Assembly (NCBI GenBank): GCA_947167135.1
Contig: CAMVGV010000004.1
Span: 17,618 to 81,617, forward strand
Source of the DNA: an uncultured Lachnospiraceae bacterium
Lineage (GTDB): Bacteria; Bacillota; Clostridia; Lachnospirales; Lachnospiraceae
Direction of reading: 5' to 3'
Length of the DNA: 64,000 bases
In this document: one piece after another, positions 26,149-36,143 of the stretch
How positions within the stretch are numbered: the stretch's first letter is position 1
How the letters are laid out: each line of letters begins with the position of its first letter
The notes under the pieces: model-generated
What the model was told of the DNA's origin: nothing
What the model saw: the letters and a program-made list of their open reading frames with translations, nothing else
Databases searched by the model: none
Made by a program: the position numbers and the translations under genes

Positions 26149-28636
26149 ACTGAAGGCCAGAAGAAGCTTCGTACATGACAATGAAAGCTTCTATGACAGG
26201 ATAAGTGCGAATTATTCCTTTCTGGGACGTGATATCGGACCGGAGGAGCTTCTCCATATTGCAAATACCCCTCCTGAGGTTTATCTCGCAGAGGGAGACC
26301 TTACCACAGTTGCCGGAAATACCGTTATTAACAGCAGGAATGAGGAAAAGCTGGAGATCATAAACAATGTCCTAAACAGGATCGCGGTATCGGCGGATGC
26401 ACATCTCACCTATCAGGACCGGGCCTATATCACGGATGTTCTTTATAAGATGGGTATAAGGGACGACCGCAGGTTTATGAACGAGGTAAGGCGCTATGTG
26501 GATGAGAGCCGGGAGGAGGACAGGCTCATCAATATGTATCTCCTTGGAGATATCTTTGATGAGGGGGATCAGATAAAGAACAGCTTCCTTAGCCTCGTAA
26601 ACAGGGTTAACAGGCAGGAGGAGAGAAATAATGAGCTCTTCCTTTCCCGCAGCATAATGAACCGGCTGGAAACGGGTGCCGTTTATCAGATAGTATCGAA
26701 TTTCAACAGGAGCATAACGGAAAACAGCCTTAATATGTCGGAGTTTGCCGTTACAGGACAGACCGAATCCGCAAAGAGGATACTGACTGACAGGATAAGG
26801 GAGAGGGTATTAAGGAATAATCCGGAATTAATCTATCTTGAAAATGAAAGTGAAGATTCCGGGCAGCTAAGCAGGGATAACCGTCCGGATGGAAATATTA
26901 ATGAGGTCTTTCTTTCCGACAGCATAATAAACCGGTTGGAAAAGGGTACCGTTAATCAGACAGAATCGAATTTCAACAGGAACATCACAGAAAACAGCCT
27001 TAATATTTCAGAGGTTAACGTTACAGGACAGGCCGGTTTAAGAGACAGGATACTGACCGACAGGACGAGGGAGAGGGAATTATTAAACAGTCCGGAGTTA
27101 ATTTACCTTGAAAATGAAAGTGAAGATTCCGGGCAGCACTCTGAAACAGCTTCCGCAGGAGCTTTGGAGACAAGAAGGGAAAATAACGTTGAACGTAATT
27201 TTAATTCCTATGAGCGGGAGCTTATAAGCCGGGAAAAAACCGGTATAAACATCACCGAAAGCCTGGGAAGCGCTCTTTTCCTCGATATTGCGAAGAATAT
27301 CATAAGTAATACCCTCGAGAAAAGGGCGTACGGAAATAGTGAGTGGTTTGATTTCCGGAGTATACTGTTCCGTTCCTCCGAGAATCTTTTTGAAAGGATC
27401 TCCAGCTTCTCCCGGGAAATGAACGCGGCAGGGGATATATATAATCAGGAATATCTCACAGAAGGAGCTGACATTATCTACAGGGAGGGCCCGGAGGAGA
27501 TAAGTAATGAATACCTGGGAGCCGAATATGAAAGGAATGAAAGCAGACTTTCTGAAAGGAATGAATACAGCACAGAGGTTCAGGTAAACGAAAATACAGA
27601 GAACGGGGATATATACAGGAATGAGGTAAATATTGAGGGTGCTACGGTTATCCATCCCACAGCTCCCGTGGAGACCGCCTGGGAGATCATAAAAAGATAT
27701 GAAAACAGCGTAAGCACGACAGAGCAGAACCGATACTTAAGTGAGACCGGGATCTTAAACCAAAGCTCTTCGGAGAAAAGCATAAGGACAGGGGATACCT
27801 TCAGGAATGAGGTTAATATTGAAGCTGCCGACCTGAGCTTCCCCGTAACCGAAGAAGAGAACATTACAAATATCAGTGAAGATAACGGAACAGAAACCTT
27901 CGAAAGAGAGCTTATCAGGTTAAATGAGAAAAACTTAAGCAACGTAGAGAAATATAATGAGATGATGACCCTTATTCAGAGCTTTGAAAGGGAGACCAAG
28001 GAGACAGGAGGTCCTGAGCGTACCAGAAGAGAAGCGCTGAAAGCACTGGACGAAGGTGTGGATCTTGCCTCCATCATAAGCGAAGAGGAAGGCAGTGAGG
28101 AGGAAAGAAGGGACAGACTGTTCCGTGAGATAGTGAGGATCTTTCCTGACAGCTCAGGAGAGATATTCAATGTCATAGAGCAATATATGGACAATCCCCA
28201 GGCTGCAGCCGGGAACCTTAGCCTCGTAAACAGTAATCTTTCCGAGGCGGCAGAGGAAATAAGAAGACTTCAGGAAAGGGAGGAGCCACAGCCGGAAGAG
28301 ATCAGGGAGGAAAGAAATGAAAGGAAAGAAGAGCTGATCTTCAGGGAAAACGCCACTCTTGATATAGAGGAGATACAGGAGAACATAGAGGAGCTAAGGC
28401 GGAATTCAAGGGTAAAAAGGGATCAGGAAACAAGGGATGAGACCACATATCAGAATACGGTAACAACCCGGAATGTCGTTAATACCACGAATACCTCATT
28501 CACCGACAGAGAGGTTATGGACATAGAGGAGATGGTGGACAGGGGAGTAAGATCCCGTATGGGAGCCATTTCCGAGCAGGTTTTGAATAAGCTGGAAAAG
28601 CGTTTAAGGAATGAAAAGAGCAGAAGAGGGATCTAA
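26123..28636 (+). CDS. Large acidic CIS-associated protein (tape-measure or structural candidate)
   Basis: 837 aa, Glu/Asn/Arg-rich helical, between tube-type and CIS-tube/LysM-region-type genes; internal ~90-aa duplication. Confidence 0.55.
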   Translation: MLKIRSPIELKARRSFVHDNESFYDRISANYSFLGRDIGPEELLHIANTPPEVYLAEGDLTTVAGNTVINSRNEEKLEIINNVLNRIAVSADAHLTYQDRAYITDVLYKMGIRDDRRFMNEVRRYVDESREEDRLINMYLLGDIFDEGDQIKNSFLSLVNRVNRQEERNNELFLSRSIMNRLETGAVYQIVSNFNRSITENSLNMSEFAVTGQTESAKRILTDRIRERVLRNNPELIYLENESEDSGQLSRDNRPDGNINEVFLSDSIINRLEKGTVNQTESNFNRNITENSLNISEVNVTGQAGLRDRILTDRTRERELLNSPELIYLENESEDSGQHSETASAGALETRRENNVERNFNSYERELISREKTGINITESLGSALFLDIAKNIISNTLEKRAYGNSEWFDFRSILFRSSENLFERISSFSREMNAAGDIYNQEYLTEGADIIYREGPEEISNEYLGAEYERNESRLSERNEYSTEVQVNENTENGDIYRNEVNIEGATVIHPTAPVETAWEIIKRYENSVSTTEQNRYLSETGILNQSSSEKSIRTGDTFRNEVNIEAADLSFPVTEEENITNISEDNGTETFERELIRLNEKNLSNVEKYNEMMTLIQSFERETKETGGPERTRREALKALDEGVDLASIISEEEGSEEERRDRLFREIVRIFPDSSGEIFNVIEQYMDNPQAAAGNLSLVNSNLSEAAEEIRRLQEREEPQPEEIREERNERKEELIFRENATLDIEEIQENIEELRRNSRVKRDQETRDETTYQNTVTTRNVVNTTNTSFTDREVMDIEEMVDRGVRSRMGAISEQVLNKLEKRLRNEKSRRGI
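26633..27138 (+). repeat. Internal duplication, 270-bp offset
   Basis: NRLE(T/K)G(A/T)V.Q..SNFNR.ITENSLN.SE..VTGQ...LTDR.RER.L.N.PELIYLENESEDSGQ occurs twice (about 26633-26868 and 26903-27138). Confidence 0.85.
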
Positions 28637-28639
28637 ATA

Positions 28640-29512
28640 ATGGCAGTCGAAAAGGGTGCACAAAACCTGATCAAAAGCACGATAGGTGCTGTCACAAAGG
28701 CGGTTCTCTGTATCAGGAATGTGAACAAGGTAGGAGATCTCGATCCGGATAAACCTGATAAGGAAGCGATAAATCAGGGTATAGCTGATGCTGTAGAGAT
28801 CGAAAGTGATCTTATGAAAAAGGCAGATGAGGCCTTAAAGGGCGGTGTCGTTTCCGATTACAACGACATAAAGGGGGTTGCTGAGGATAACGGATATATA
28901 GCAATTGAGGTGGAGTATAATCCATCATCCTTGAGACTTGACACCACTGCGGGCCGGCAGATGAAGTACAGCGGTGACGGCGGTAATACCCAGCTGCAGC
29001 AGTTTGATGCCCCTCCTTCCACGACACTCAGCTTTGAGCTTCTTTTTGATGACGTGAACAATATGGATGCCTTTATGCTGGGAGATAACCCCGTTACCAA
29101 CTTTTCCGCTTCAAATATGATCAATGCGGTTTCAAGTGCGGTAAAGAGTAAATACAGCGTGCAGGATCAGATTGACGGGCTTCTGGCTCTGTTGACCATA
29201 GAGCCTGCGAGACATGTGATCTTTTTCTGGGGAGCCATGTGCTTCAGAGGTCAGGTGACCCAGGTTTCCGCCGCATATACAATGTTCAATAAAAAGGGCT
29301 ATCCCGTAAGGGGAAAGGTATCAATGCAGATAAGGCAGGGTGAAGATCATGAAGCCCTGACTGAAAATGATAAGCTTCCGAAATATAATTATAACGAGAA
29401 ATATTGGATGGATGCCTTTGAGGCTACCTTTAAGAAGAAGAGCCTGGGAGAAAAGATACAGGGAGGGGTAGAAAAGGCTTTTAATAACAGTTTCCTGAAT
29501 CTGAAGCTTTAA
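28640..29512 (+). CDS. CIS tube/LysM-region adaptor-like protein (paralog 1)
   Basis: EVEYNPSSLRLDT...TTLSFELLFDDV...TIEPARHVIFFWGAMCFRGQVTQVSAAYTMFNKKGYPVRGKVSMQI. Confidence 0.75.
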   Translation: MAVEKGAQNLIKSTIGAVTKAVLCIRNVNKVGDLDPDKPDKEAINQGIADAVEIESDLMKKADEALKGGVVSDYNDIKGVAEDNGYIAIEVEYNPSSLRLDTTAGRQMKYSGDGGNTQLQQFDAPPSTTLSFELLFDDVNNMDAFMLGDNPVTNFSASNMINAVSSAVKSKYSVQDQIDGLLALLTIEPARHVIFFWGAMCFRGQVTQVSAAYTMFNKKGYPVRGKVSMQIRQGEDHEALTENDKLPKYNYNEKYWMDAFEATFKKKSLGEKIQGGVEKAFNNSFLNLKL

Positions 29513-29525
29513 GGAGGACGTATAG

Positions 29526-30410
29526 ATGGGTGTAAAGGACACACTTTTGTCCGGTCTGAAAACATTAGGGAACGATACCCTGGGAAACCTGGGCATTGTC
29601 GAAAAGGCTGTTATCGAGATAATAGACAAAAGAGAAGATGATTCCAAGCAGCCTCTGCCCGCCGTAAACATACAGGGACAGGGGGGCAATAACGGTAACG
29701 CAGGAAAAAACGGCGAGCAAAACAAACGGCGCTACACAGTACAGTTTAATCCTACCTCGCTTCAACTTACAGGTTATGCGGGAGGACTTATTCAGAAGCT
29801 TGATTATACCGCCGGAAAGAAACCGAAGAAGAATGACGGTCAGGCTCCTCCGGAACAGCCGGGGAAGAATGAGAATAAGGATCATCCGAAGAGTGCGGCA
29901 TATACCGTGGGCAATACCACGATAAGCTTAAATGTCTCTCTTCTTTTTGACAGCTGTGACCCGCAGGATTCCTTTATGAGTGACAAGATCAATCTTTCTC
30001 CGACCGGTGTGACCACCGGGATCATAAAGGCCGGAATGTCGATGGGGGGAAAAAAGAAGGTGTCGGTTCAGAAGGATGTTGAGGCATTCATAGCAGCCCT
30101 TAGAAACCGTTACACCAGGAAGATCATATTTTACTGGGGAGACTTTGAGTATAAGGGGGTCCTCAGAAATGTGACAGCAACCTATGTCATGTTCAATGTT
30201 ATGGGAGAGCCGGTAAGAGCCCATGTTGATCTGGGAATAATCTGCGTTGATAAGGATCTTTCCAAAAAGTCCCTGAAGGTATGGCAGGATAAATACAGGG
30301 AGATCTTTGGCGCTAAGGACAGAAAATGGTATGATGCCACCTCGGGAGATCTTGGGAGCAGGAGTTATGTCAAGGCAAACAAGATATTCGGGAATCTTCT
30401 GAATATCTGA
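29526..30410 (+). CDS. CIS tube/LysM-region adaptor-like protein (paralog 2)
   Basis: VQFNPTSLQLTGY...TTISLNVSLLFDSC...RYTRKIIFYWGDFEYKGVLRNVTATYVMFNVMGEPVRAHVDL parallels the upstream gene. Confidence 0.75.
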   Translation: MGVKDTLLSGLKTLGNDTLGNLGIVEKAVIEIIDKREDDSKQPLPAVNIQGQGGNNGNAGKNGEQNKRRYTVQFNPTSLQLTGYAGGLIQKLDYTAGKKPKKNDGQAPPEQPGKNENKDHPKSAAYTVGNTTISLNVSLLFDSCDPQDSFMSDKINLSPTGVTTGIIKAGMSMGGKKKVSVQKDVEAFIAALRNRYTRKIIFYWGDFEYKGVLRNVTATYVMFNVMGEPVRAHVDLGIICVDKDLSKKSLKVWQDKYREIFGAKDRKWYDATSGDLGSRSYVKANKIFGNLLNI

Positions 30411-30441
30411 CGTATTGATTCCTGATACCGGATAGTAAGTT

Positions 30442-30482
30442 ATGACATTAAGTGTCATTCTGAGCGAAGAAAAGAATCTTTA
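30442..30482. repeat. Dispersed TCATTCTGAGCG-type repeat copy
   Basis: ATGACATTAAGTGTCATTCTGAGCGAAGAAAAGAATCTTTAA between two CIS genes. Confidence 0.55.
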
Positions 30483-30495
30483 ATATAATTGTATT

Positions 30496-31653
30496 ATGGC
30501 AGAATTCGAATACAGTAAATTAAGCGATGCATATGACGACTTTGAGTTTCCGATCGTAAGGCTTACGGTGGATGGAAAAGAGCTGTCCAAAGAGGAAAAC
30601 CTTATGGTCACGGGGATGGACGTGGATCTCACAAGCGGTTATGAAGCTTCGGTCGCCACAGTTACACTTGCCGGATCCTATAATGCCGACTCAAAGAGCT
30701 TTGATGTGGAAAAAACAAAAAAGTATATGCTCCTTGGATCCTCAATAATAATTGCCACAGGTTACGGAAACGTTTCCCGTGAGATCTTCAGGGGTTTTAT
30801 AGCGAGGGTTCATTTCATAATACCTCCGGCGATCGATGACGAGATACCCTCCGTAGAGATCACGGCTATGGATGCCAAGGGCCTTATGATGGCGAACCGC
30901 CATTCCAAGAGACTAAAGGCTAAATTCTATTCGGACGCGGTTAAGGAGGTTCTTGAGACAAATACCTTTCTTTCTCAGAAGGATGACATGGGCAATGATT
31001 TCACTGCCTTAAACATTACCGACACCCCGGACAAGCAGGAGGGACAGGGGGAAAGCGGGACAACCGACAGAAGGGTTGAGATGGTGGAGGAAAGTGACTA
31101 CGAATTTATTGTAAAGGCCGCAAAGAAATTTAATTTCGAGTTCTTCATAGTGGGAGGCAATCTGTACTTTATAGAGGCAAAGAAGAACACGGATCCCCTG
31201 ATAGTTCTTTCCCCGGGTTGTGGAGTGGGATCACTTGACATCGGCTACGATATAAGCGGAATAGTACGGTCCGTTGAGGTCAGGAATATAAATATGGAGG
31301 ATGGCAAGTATCTGGGGAATACGAAGAAGACAACTACCAAGATATCTCTCGGAAACAAGGCAAAGCCTCTGGTTGAGAAGCAGTCCCTGGTGTATATCGA
31401 TCCTACGGCAAAGAGTAAGGATGATGCGGGACACAGGGCAGAGTATCTGATGGACAGCATAGATTACCGTTTCGGAAGCATAAGCGCATCCTTTACCGGG
31501 CTTCCCGAGGTGGTGCCGGGACGCTTTGTCACTCTTTCCGGATTCGGATCACCCCTTGATAATGATTTTTACCTTAAAAGAGTCCGGCATATGATAGGGG
31601 GTGACTCTTACAGGATAATGATAGAGGGCGTGGCAAATTCGATAAAAGAGTAG
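30496..31653 (+). CDS. Baseplate hub, gp27 / late control D-like
   Basis: VTGMDVDLTSGYEASVATVTLAGSYN...IFRGFIARVHF...ITAMDAKGLMMANRHS...VVPGRFVTLSGFGSPLDNDFYLKRVRHMI. Confidence 0.8.
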   Translation: MAEFEYSKLSDAYDDFEFPIVRLTVDGKELSKEENLMVTGMDVDLTSGYEASVATVTLAGSYNADSKSFDVEKTKKYMLLGSSIIIATGYGNVSREIFRGFIARVHFIIPPAIDDEIPSVEITAMDAKGLMMANRHSKRLKAKFYSDAVKEVLETNTFLSQKDDMGNDFTALNITDTPDKQEGQGESGTTDRRVEMVEESDYEFIVKAAKKFNFEFFIVGGNLYFIEAKKNTDPLIVLSPGCGVGSLDIGYDISGIVRSVEVRNINMEDGKYLGNTKKTTTKISLGNKAKPLVEKQSLVYIDPTAKSKDDAGHRAEYLMDSIDYRFGSISASFTGLPEVVPGRFVTLSGFGSPLDNDFYLKRVRHMIGGDSYRIMIEGVANSIKE

Positions 31654-31669
31654 GTACAGTGTAAAGCAT

Positions 31670-32563
31670 ATGGCGATTTTTGACATTATAGAGGACGTAT
31701 CAAAAAAACAGATAGAGAAAACGGATACCGGAGACTCCAGGATAGTCGGGATAATGCTCGGAAAGGTTGTAAAGAACTATGATGAGAACATGCCGGGAAG
31801 GGTTTCGGTAATCCTTCTTTCCAGGGAAGAGGTCAAGGATGAAAACGGCGACCAGAACGGACAGGGAAATGAGGATGAAGCCAATAATTCAAGGCTTCTC
31901 TGGCCGAAGGTCGTAATGCCTTCCTCCGGAAGCTCCTGGGGACATTATTTCATTCCCGAGATAGGGGATCTGGTTCTGGTAGCTTTTGAGCAGGGAAATA
32001 TCGACAGACCCTATGTGGTGGGCTGTATCCCGAAGAACAATGACCAGATACTGACAAAAAGCAAGGATGAGAAGAATAAGTATAAAAAAATAGTCACCAA
32101 AAACGGCAGTGCCATTATCTTTGAGGACATAGTTCCGGACGAGAACGAAGGCGGGGGTGAGGATCCCGGAGCCAAGGACAAGATCACGGTTGTGACAGCC
32201 CTTGAGGCTCATCATATCCTCCTGGACAACGAAAAGAAAGAGATAGAGATCGCCGACAAGGAAAAGAAGAATCTTGTCCGTCTGTCAACGGATGAACAGA
32301 AGGGACATATTGAGATAACTGCTGCAAAGAAGCTTACCATTACAGTTGGGGACAATGTCTCCCTTGTAATGAACGGTGAAACGGGCGCGGTCACTCTGAA
32401 GGCAAAGAAGTTTACCGTACAGACCGATGAGAGCCTGACACTTGAAAGCCAGGGTAAGGCAGAATTCAAGGGAACGAATGTGACCGCAGAGGGCAGCTCC
32501 ATGCTGAAGCTCAGCAGCAACGGAGCGGTGCAGGTTTCCGGAACACCAATTAAACTGGGCTAG
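31670..32563 (+). CDS. Central spike gp5/VgrG OB-fold-like (phage baseplate V)
   Basis: VKNYDENMPGRVSVILLSREE...RLLWPKVVMPSSGSSWGHYFIPEIGDLVLVAFEQGNIDRPYVVGCI, then beta-repeat C-terminus. Confidence 0.88.
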   Translation: MAIFDIIEDVSKKQIEKTDTGDSRIVGIMLGKVVKNYDENMPGRVSVILLSREEVKDENGDQNGQGNEDEANNSRLLWPKVVMPSSGSSWGHYFIPEIGDLVLVAFEQGNIDRPYVVGCIPKNNDQILTKSKDEKNKYKKIVTKNGSAIIFEDIVPDENEGGGEDPGAKDKITVVTALEAHHILLDNEKKEIEIADKEKKNLVRLSTDEQKGHIEITAAKKLTITVGDNVSLVMNGETGAVTLKAKKFTVQTDESLTLESQGKAEFKGTNVTAEGSSMLKLSSNGAVQVSGTPIKLG

Positions 32564-32580
32564 GCAGGGAATGAGATACT

Positions 32581-33063
32581 ATGGCTGATACAAAATTTCT
32601 GGGTACGGGATGTAAGTTCCCGGTAGAGATCGACCCGGCAACCGGAAGATTTATGACGGTTTCCGGAAACAGGTCGGTAAAGGAATCGATCTATCTTATA
32701 CTTATGACGCAGAGAACGGAGAGGCTGGTCAGACCTTCCTTCGGTTCGGACATAATGAATTTTACCTTTATGGACACCGGAACAACCATGATGTCCATAT
32801 TAAGGAGGGATATCGCCCAGACAATAATGGATAATGAGCCAAGGGTCGCAGATATAGATGTTACCACAGAATACCGTGATAAGCAGGGTGTGATATATAT
32901 AAATCTTGAATATCTGGTCAGAGATACCAATACCCGGGACAACATGGTATTTCCCTTCTATCTCGACAACGGAACGAAGGAGATGGCCGAGAACGAGGAA
33001 GGGGATATGATACCTGACGGCTATGAGGGCGAATACAATGACTTGGAGGAGAGCGGATCATAA
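32581..33063 (+). CDS. gp25-like baseplate wedge protein
   Basis: SVKESIYLILMTQRTERLVRPSFGSDIMNFTF...NEPRVADIDV...YINLEYLVRDTNTRDNMVFPFYL. Confidence 0.92.
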   Translation: MADTKFLGTGCKFPVEIDPATGRFMTVSGNRSVKESIYLILMTQRTERLVRPSFGSDIMNFTFMDTGTTMMSILRRDIAQTIMDNEPRVADIDVTTEYRDKQGVIYINLEYLVRDTNTRDNMVFPFYLDNGTKEMAENEEGDMIPDGYEGEYNDLEESGS

Positions 33064-36000
33064 ATGAAGCTTTACGATTGCTCCATACAGGACACCGAAA
33101 ACAGAATAGAGGAGCTCGCCGCACATTATGTGCCGGAGTGGCATTTTGACAGGAACAATCCTGATATAGGTACTGCAATTGCAAAGATCTTTGCTGTACA
33201 GATGCAGGAAAATGTGGGACTGGTCAACCGTATGATGGACAGGTTCCACGCTGAATTCGTGAACATGCTTGACATCTCCCTTAAGCCGGCAAAGCCTGCA
33301 GGCAGTCTCGTACAGTTCAATCTTATTGAGAATTCCGTACCGGGAACCATGGTGAGAAAGGGAACCAGGCTTGTTTCCGCAGGAGCTTCGGGCAACGGAG
33401 AGGGTGTTCTCTTTGAGACCGACAGGGAGATATATGTCACCAGCTCAAAGATAGTCGATGCTTTCATGACCGACAGAGAGGAGGGTACCTTTGTCCCTCT
33501 TCTCGGAAACTTTACGAACCCTGAAATAATAGAGGGTGTGGAGATCCGCGAGGAGGAAGCGGAGGAAACGGAGGAAGCGGAGGCTGAAACAGAGGAGGTT
33601 GAAGCAGAGGACCCATACAGGAATACCGTACGTCCCTTTGTACTTTTTTCCGAAAAGGGGAATATTGCGAGAAGCGTCCTGATACTCTATCACGAATCCG
33701 TATTTGATCTTGAAAAAGAGCCTATTTACGTCAGGCTTTCGGGAAATACGGAGCTGAATGAAAAGATCAAAAATGGTGAATTCCGTTTCAGGTATTACTC
33801 AAAGAGCGGACTTAAGGATTTCGACCGTGTAGAACTAAAGGAGGACGGAGAGACCTTCGAGCTTGAAAAGCATGATCTGAATGCAAAATTCAATCTCGGA
33901 AACAGAGAGTATGCGGTGGTCATACTGGAGGCCGAGAATACGATCAAGCAGGATATCGAGGCGGAGGGCATTTCTCTCTCATCTTCGGGACGGGAAAGAC
34001 CGCTGGAATTTGTAAATGACGGAAGTCTGGACATGGACATCGACAGGTTCGAGCCCTTTTCAGATACACTTTCGGTATATAATGAATGTTATCTCGGTTC
34101 TGATGTTTATTTTTCAAAAGGCGGGGCTATGATAACCCTTACTTTCCACGTGAATTACGGGGAAAAGGGACTGTATCTCACCAGACAGGAGGAAGAGGTA
34201 CAGCTGAAGATATTCAAGAAAAAGCCGAAGGTGATAGCAGCGGATATTCCGGCTGACGCATATGCGGACGAGATCGTTATGGAATACTTTAACGGTACGG
34301 GCTGGAGGAAGCTTCGCTGCAACAGTGATGTGTCCGAAATGTTCGCCCGTGTTGACGCCGGGGACTATGAGATATCCTTTGTCTGTCCCGATGACTGGGA
34401 AAGCACGCAGAGCGGTGCATATATGGGACGGGCCATCAGGATGAGACTCATAAAATCCGATAACTGCTTCCTAAGGCCCGGAATACATCACTATCCGATC
34501 ATCTCGAATATGAAGGTTTCCTTCTCCTTCCGCGGACACTTTGTTGCGCCCGGGAGAACCTTCCTCTTTGCCGGTACACAGCGAAGAGAGATCACCAGGG
34601 AGGTAAAGTCTGAAGGCCGCTTTGTGATACTGTCCGGCGGAAAATACAGTGACGACGCACTGTACCTCGGCTTTGACAAAAAAATGGAGGGAGGACCGGT
34701 AAGCCTGTATTTCGAGCTTTCCGAAGCCATCAATACCAGCTTTTTGAAGTGCCGCTTTGAGTACAGCAGTATCCATGGCTTCAAGAGGATGAAGGTTGTG
34801 GATCATACTATGGATTTCTCCAGATCCGGCTCGGTGATGTTCATACCACCCTCAGATATGGCCTTTGTGACATTGGAGGACAGAAGGAGGGTATGGATAA
34901 GGATAAGCCGTGTACACCCCCAGAACAATTCGGAGAACAGTCTTTTCCTGCCGAGAATACAGAAGATACTGGTAAATGTTGTCGGGGTTTCAAATATTGT
35001 CACCGGCAACGAGGAGAATTATTATATAAATGAGTCGGGACCGAACCTTCACTTCAATCTTCCCCAGGGGAATATCCTGGACGCTGAGGTGTGGGTGAAT
35101 GAAAAGGGATCTCTTTCAAATGAGGAAATCGAGCTAATGAAGGAGAATGATCCCGGATCGATCCGTGTTGAATATGATATGCTTGGAAATATCTATGCGG
35201 CATATGTAAAATGGGAGGAGACGGACAGCTTCTTAAATAAGACCGGCAGACGGGTCTATATGATAGACAGGGCTGTTAACGAGCTTGTCTTTTCTGACGG
35301 AAAGAAGGCCGACATACCCAGGGTTGTGGATGACGTGTCGTTCAAGGTACGTGTCCGCATTAGTAACGGCTATGACGGAAATGTGGCTGCGGGAGCAATA
35401 AACGAGTTTGCCCGGACAGAGCTCTATATGGACAGTGTTACAAATCCTGTCCGCTCTTACGGCGGCTCCAATATGGAAACGGTTCACGCGGCTTTACGCA
35501 GGGGCGCCAATGTGATCTACGGACGGGGAAGACTCGTGTCCGCAAACGACTATAAATGGACGATATTAAGCTACTCCGACAGTATAGACAAGGTGGCCTG
35601 CATTGCCGGAGATACTATAGACGGGAATTATAATGATGCCGATATTTCCTTTGTGCTCCTTATGAGGGATTTTGCCGACGGTTCCTTCTCCTTCCACAGT
35701 ATCTCCGAGGAGCTGAAAAAATATCTTCTTACCATATCGTCGGTAACGGTCTCTCCGGATAATATACATATAGTGGAACCTGTATTCGTGAGTGTATCGG
35801 TCAATGTCTGGGCGGATGTGGGAAGCATAGACGAGAGCTTTGAAACACAGAACCTGATAAAGACCACACTTAAGGATTATTTCAATCCGGTGTCCGATGG
35901 TGAGAGCGAGGGCTGGGAAATAGGTGTGATTCCCAAGCAGAGCCAGATAATGATGAAGCTTGCCTCATTAAAGAGCCGGGCTGTGATAAGGAAGATTTCG

Positions 36001-36129
36001 GTAATAGCGAATTACGTTGACAGGGGCGGTTTCCATGAAACCGACATTTCTGATCTGAAGGTCACTCCCTTCATGGTTGTGAAGTCCGGAGAACATAAGG
36101 TTTATATCAACCTGTCGTCAACTGATTAA
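33064..36129 (+). CDS. Baseplate J/gp6-like protein 1 (Pvc11-like)
   Basis: 1021 aa; N-term HYVPEWHFDRNNPDIGTAIAKIFAVQ, C-term GANVIYGRGRLVSANDYKWTILSYSDSIDKVACI. Confidence 0.8.
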   Translation: MKLYDCSIQDTENRIEELAAHYVPEWHFDRNNPDIGTAIAKIFAVQMQENVGLVNRMMDRFHAEFVNMLDISLKPAKPAGSLVQFNLIENSVPGTMVRKGTRLVSAGASGNGEGVLFETDREIYVTSSKIVDAFMTDREEGTFVPLLGNFTNPEIIEGVEIREEEAEETEEAEAETEEVEAEDPYRNTVRPFVLFSEKGNIARSVLILYHESVFDLEKEPIYVRLSGNTELNEKIKNGEFRFRYYSKSGLKDFDRVELKEDGETFELEKHDLNAKFNLGNREYAVVILEAENTIKQDIEAEGISLSSSGRERPLEFVNDGSLDMDIDRFEPFSDTLSVYNECYLGSDVYFSKGGAMITLTFHVNYGEKGLYLTRQEEEVQLKIFKKKPKVIAADIPADAYADEIVMEYFNGTGWRKLRCNSDVSEMFARVDAGDYEISFVCPDDWESTQSGAYMGRAIRMRLIKSDNCFLRPGIHHYPIISNMKVSFSFRGHFVAPGRTFLFAGTQRREITREVKSEGRFVILSGGKYSDDALYLGFDKKMEGGPVSLYFELSEAINTSFLKCRFEYSSIHGFKRMKVVDHTMDFSRSGSVMFIPPSDMAFVTLEDRRRVWIRISRVHPQNNSENSLFLPRIQKILVNVVGVSNIVTGNEENYYINESGPNLHFNLPQGNILDAEVWVNEKGSLSNEEIELMKENDPGSIRVEYDMLGNIYAAYVKWEETDSFLNKTGRRVYMIDRAVNELVFSDGKKADIPRVVDDVSFKVRVRISNGYDGNVAAGAINEFARTELYMDSVTNPVRSYGGSNMETVHAALRRGANVIYGRGRLVSANDYKWTILSYSDSIDKVACIAGDTIDGNYNDADISFVLLMRDFADGSFSFHSISEELKKYLLTISSVTVSPDNIHIVEPVFVSVSVNVWADVGSIDESFETQNLIKTTLKDYFNPVSDGESEGWEIGVIPKQSQIMMKLASLKSRAVIRKISVIANYVDRGGFHETDISDLKVTPFMVVKSGEHKVYINLSSTD

Positions 36130-36143
36130 CGGAGAACGGACAG

